In this document: in pieces, positions 63,237-64,000 of the stretch | Layout: every line of letters begins with the position of its first letter | Position numbering within the stretch: position 1 is the first letter of the stretch | Assembly (NCBI GenBank): GCA_016192455.1 | Contig: JACPUC010000030.1 | Coordinates: 1-64,000, forward strand | Length of the DNA stretch: 64,000 nt | Source of the DNA: Candidatus Tectimicrobiota bacterium | Lineage (GTDB): Bacteria > JACPUC01 | Reading direction: 5' to 3' | Notes under the pieces: model-generated | The model's database searches: none | The model's input: the letters and a program-made list of their open reading frames with translations, nothing else | What the model was told of the DNA's origin: nothing | Made by a program: the position numbers and the translations under genes

Positions 63237-64000
63237 ATGGCAAAAGACCTGCGTAGCTTCCTCGAAGATCAACAGCGCTGCTTCCCGGAGGAGTTCCTCA
63301 CCATCAAGAAGCCGGTGGACCCGCGAAACTGGGACATCTCGGCGATTCTTGAGCACTTGCGCCGCCAGGGACGCTTCGAGATCACGATGTTCGAACAGCC
63401 GCTGGGGATGAACGGCAAGCCCTCCCCCTTCCGCACCCTCTACAACGCCTTCGCCACGCGCCAGCGCTGCGCTGATGCCATCGAGTTTGATCGCGAGCAG
63501 TGGAAGATGCCTCTCAGCGAGGAGTTCGGACGCCTCGAAGAGCAGGTGGTGGAGCCGGTCACCGTGGCGCCCGGCCAGGCGCCCGTCAAGGAGGTGGTGC
63601 AGCGAGGGGAGGAGTGCGATGTCGGGGTCTTTCCCGGCGCCCGTTACCACCATGCCGACATCGGCCCCTACTTCGTCATGACCATGGTGCTGAAGGATGA
63701 AGAGGGAGGGTTCTACGACATCTCCTTCGCCAAGAACCTCTACAAGGGGCCGCGCAAAGTCTCGGCTTCTCTCACCTTGCCGCACCTGAAGCGCATCTTC
63801 GAGCAGAATGAGAAAAAGGGGAAAGAAACCCCGTGCATCATCGTGCTGGGGCATCACCCGGCCTTCTACTGGGGCTCGCTGGCGCTGACGCCGTTTGGGA
63901 ATGACGACTACCGCACCGTGGGGGCGTTCCTGCGCGAACCCCTCCGCTTGACCCCCTCGGAGACCTGGGGAAGCGACTTCATGGTGCCGGCGGACGCGGA
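63237..64000 (+). CDS. UbiD-family decarboxylase, N-terminal part (runs off window)
   Basis: The frame from ATG at 63237 is open to the end of the window (254 codons, no stop). It begins MAKDLRSFLEDQQRC and contains DISAILEHLRRQGRFEITMFEQ, RTLYNAFATRQRCADAI, VFPGARYHHADIGPYFVMTMV and HPAFYWGSLAL, in the order seen in UbiD decarboxylases. These enzymes use prenylated FMN to (de)carboxylate aromatic or unsaturated acids. AAGGAG is six bases upstream. It is missing from the ORF track because it is open-ended. It fits the aromatic-type catabolic genes elsewhere here. Confidence 0.87.
   Translation, partial: MAKDLRSFLEDQQRCFPEEFLTIKKPVDPRNWDISAILEHLRRQGRFEITMFEQPLGMNGKPSPFRTLYNAFATRQRCADAIEFDREQWKMPLSEEFGRLEEQVVEPVTVAPGQAPVKEVVQRGEECDVGVFPGARYHHADIGPYFVMTMVLKDEEGGFYDISFAKNLYKGPRKVSASLTLPHLKRIFEQNEKKGKETPCIIVLGHHPAFYWGSLALTPFGNDDYRTVGAFLREPLRLTPSETWGSDFMVPADA

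Overview
The window is 64 kb of high-G+C (mid-60s percent by eye) bacterial chromosome with about 50 genes. No rRNA is present and there is one tRNA. The mix of respiratory, aromatic/hydantoin-type catabolic, VOC, UbiD and liv-type binding-protein genes suggests a free-living soil or sediment bacterium. So do the many short G+C-rich palindromic repeats between genes. I would guess a Rokubacteria/NC10/Tectomicrobia-like lineage, but nothing in the window fixes the taxonomy.

Layout. 0.4-6.5 kb: a secreted matrixin-type metalloprotease, a 0.85-kb block of tandem nested-palindrome repeats, and a membrane-anchored STAND NTPase with near-identical TPRs. 6.9-14.3 kb (minus strand): a type II polyketide/fatty-acid-like operon. 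It has two ketosynthase (KS) pairs, each an intact KS plus a triad-less KS-like partner, with an ACP, a ketoreductase and a dehydratase; a secreted protein gene sits inside the operon. A B12-type radical SAM gene lies upstream on the same strand. 17-22 kb: tRNA-His, an FMN reductase, an AlbA_2/Schlafen-type regulator with small companion genes, and sixA.

22.4-33.5 kb (plus): respiratory complex I genes nuoA, C, D, H, I, J, K, L, M, N. nuoB, nuoE, nuoF and nuoG are absent, and a dispersed repeat-like sequence occupies the usual nuoB position. 33.8-43 kb: a small secreted protein, an acyl/aryl-CoA ligase with a 2[4Fe-4S] ferredoxin, and a hydantoinase operon (amidohydrolase, hyuA, hyuB) interrupted by a nucleotidyltransferase gene with a HEPN remnant. 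A pterin dehydratase follows. 43-49 kb: two coiled-coil proteins, two alpha/beta hydrolases, an SDR lacking its catalytic dyad, and a double VOC protein.

49.7-54.5 kb: Hsp20 followed by an isolated ClpB N-domain, a pentapeptide-repeat/TIR protein, a nitrilase-family amidase and a liv-type substrate-binding protein. 54.8-64 kb: a fusion of two Usp domains with a rubredoxin-like knuckle and two segments resembling PCP_red, a secreted cupredoxin, YjbQ, a DnaQ-type exonuclease convergent with an XRE-sigma-region-4 regulator (good promoter and shared terminator), an EamA transporter, and the start of a UbiD-type decarboxylase that runs off the end.

The strongest candidates for something unusual are the double KS/KS-like operon, the XRE-sigma4 fusion regulator, the Usp/rubredoxin fusion, the pentapeptide-TIR protein, and the modular palindromic repeat family. 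All functional calls are from motif reading; no database search was possible.
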